Source: Macrobrachium rosenbergii | Taxonomy: Eukaryota; Arthropoda; Malacostraca; Decapoda; Palaemonidae | Direction: 5' to 3' | DNA length: 64,000 bases | Assembly (NCBI RefSeq): GCF_040412425.1 | Contig: NC_089767.1 | Coordinates: 334,671 to 398,670 of the forward strand | Position numbers and translations under genes: made by a program | Notes under the pieces: model-generated | What the model was told of the DNA's origin: nothing | What the model saw: the letters and a program-made list of their open reading frames with translations, nothing else | Database searches by the model: none | In this document: in pieces, positions 63,341 through 64,000 of the stretch | How the letters are laid out: each line of letters starts with the position of its first letter | Position numbering within the stretch: the stretch's first letter is position 1

Positions 63341-64000
63341 CGACAAGAAATGTAATAGCTGCATTGAATATCTGCCTTTTGGGGCGATTGAGTCGTCTAT
63401 TGTCTTCACGTCTTGATTGACCCATAATTATCCTGGAACTGACCTCAAATAACGGTTAAGAACAGGGGAGTGATTCCGAGGCCACACAGCTGTGTACCAA
63501 GGGGACTGTGGGTAATGGTGAAGGCGTGACTAAAGTAAAAGATTTATTAATGGTCACGAGGAACCATTTGGATCACCCGAGCCATCAGCATATCAGCTTA
63601 CCATTCTTCCCTATAACACGGAAAAGGTCATTGTATTCTCTTCAGGTCAATATTTATTATTCACAGGTCAACATTTTGCGTAGTCTCCTTTGAAAACATA
63701 CCCAATAATGGTTGACCGGCAAATATTTCGAGAAGGTTGATTAGTATGTTTTCCGGGACTTCATTTGCTTTTGTTCGGGATATATTTTAACCTCTCCTGG
63801 TTAATATTCAAAGAGGATTTAGCCCTTCGTCCCCTGCATTAAAGTTCAAGCGAAGACATTTTCTGGTTGGTTAAGGAAAATATAACTACGTAAACCAAAC
63901 CAAGGGAAGTAAAACTGATACAAAGTAAGACGATTTAATAACAGAAGACAAACGGTTTAAAATACTTTTTTTTATTTTACTGACTATCTTATAATACTTT
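63341..64000. other. Anonymous DNA to window end
   Basis: No gene recognised. Confidence 0.6.

Overview
The window looks like intergenic, repeat-packed DNA from an arthropod, most likely a decapod crustacean. The basis is very dense (TA)n and (GA)n microsatellites, two tRNA-derived SINE families and a hairpin-bearing repeat that I recall from shrimp and crayfish sequence, a Penelope-like retroelement cluster, and a hAT relic. I found no confident host protein-coding gene, tRNA, rRNA, CRISPR array or prokaryotic-type operon. Nearly all open frames here are microsatellite read-through (poly IY/YI) or frames on the antisense side of repeats. The species assignment is inference from recalled repeat sequences; no search was run.

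The dominant structure is a giant imperfect palindrome. Positions 1 to about 25,010 are the reverse complement of about 25,085 to 52,317, around a TA-rich axis near 25,047. Every recognisable element of the left arm has its mirror in the right arm. Paired positions sum to about 50,116 next to the axis, 51,298 at 19.7 kb, 52,013 at 15.5 kb, 52,188 at 13.8 kb, and then stay at 52,229-52,333 out to position 1. The left arm is therefore about 2.1 kb shorter, and almost all of the loss falls in its inner 11-12 kb, where its sequence is also badly decayed (SINE copies barely recognisable) while the right-arm copies stay near consensus. This one-sided gradient away from the turn is what an unpolished fold-back (hairpin) long read would give. 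A real ancient inverted duplication, or two haplotypes joined head to head, remain possible. Two GA arrays present in only one arm argue against a simple single-molecule explanation.

Layout from the outside inwards, left/right: Penelope-like cluster with nested hAT relic (0.3-3.2 / 49.1-52.2 kb); TA arrays and anonymous sequence (3.2-8 / 44-49 kb); small TIR hairpin element (8.2 / 44.0 kb); three ~90-bp tandem copies (9.1-9.35 / 42.96-43.25 kb); 48-bp satellite interrupted by a SINE and by a (GAA)n-tailed element (10.2-12.4 / 39.8-42.1 kb); anonymous DNA and CT/TA arrays (12.4-15 / 37.2-39.8 kb); SINE family B, SINE family A and a 0.67-kb foldback element (14.9-16.0 / 35.9-37.2 kb); further SINE A copies and a hairpin repeat (19-24 / 26.3-32.6 kb); axis.

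From 52.3 to 64 kb the window has no internal mirror. If the palindrome continues, its partner lies upstream of position 1. This part holds more microsatellites, a LINE reverse-transcriptase tail fragment (about 58.62-58.86 kb), one more SINE A copy (63.07-63.34 kb) and otherwise anonymous AT-rich DNA. The window does not show an undescribed gene system. What deserves attention is the palindrome and its asymmetry, and the rearranged Penelope/hAT cluster.
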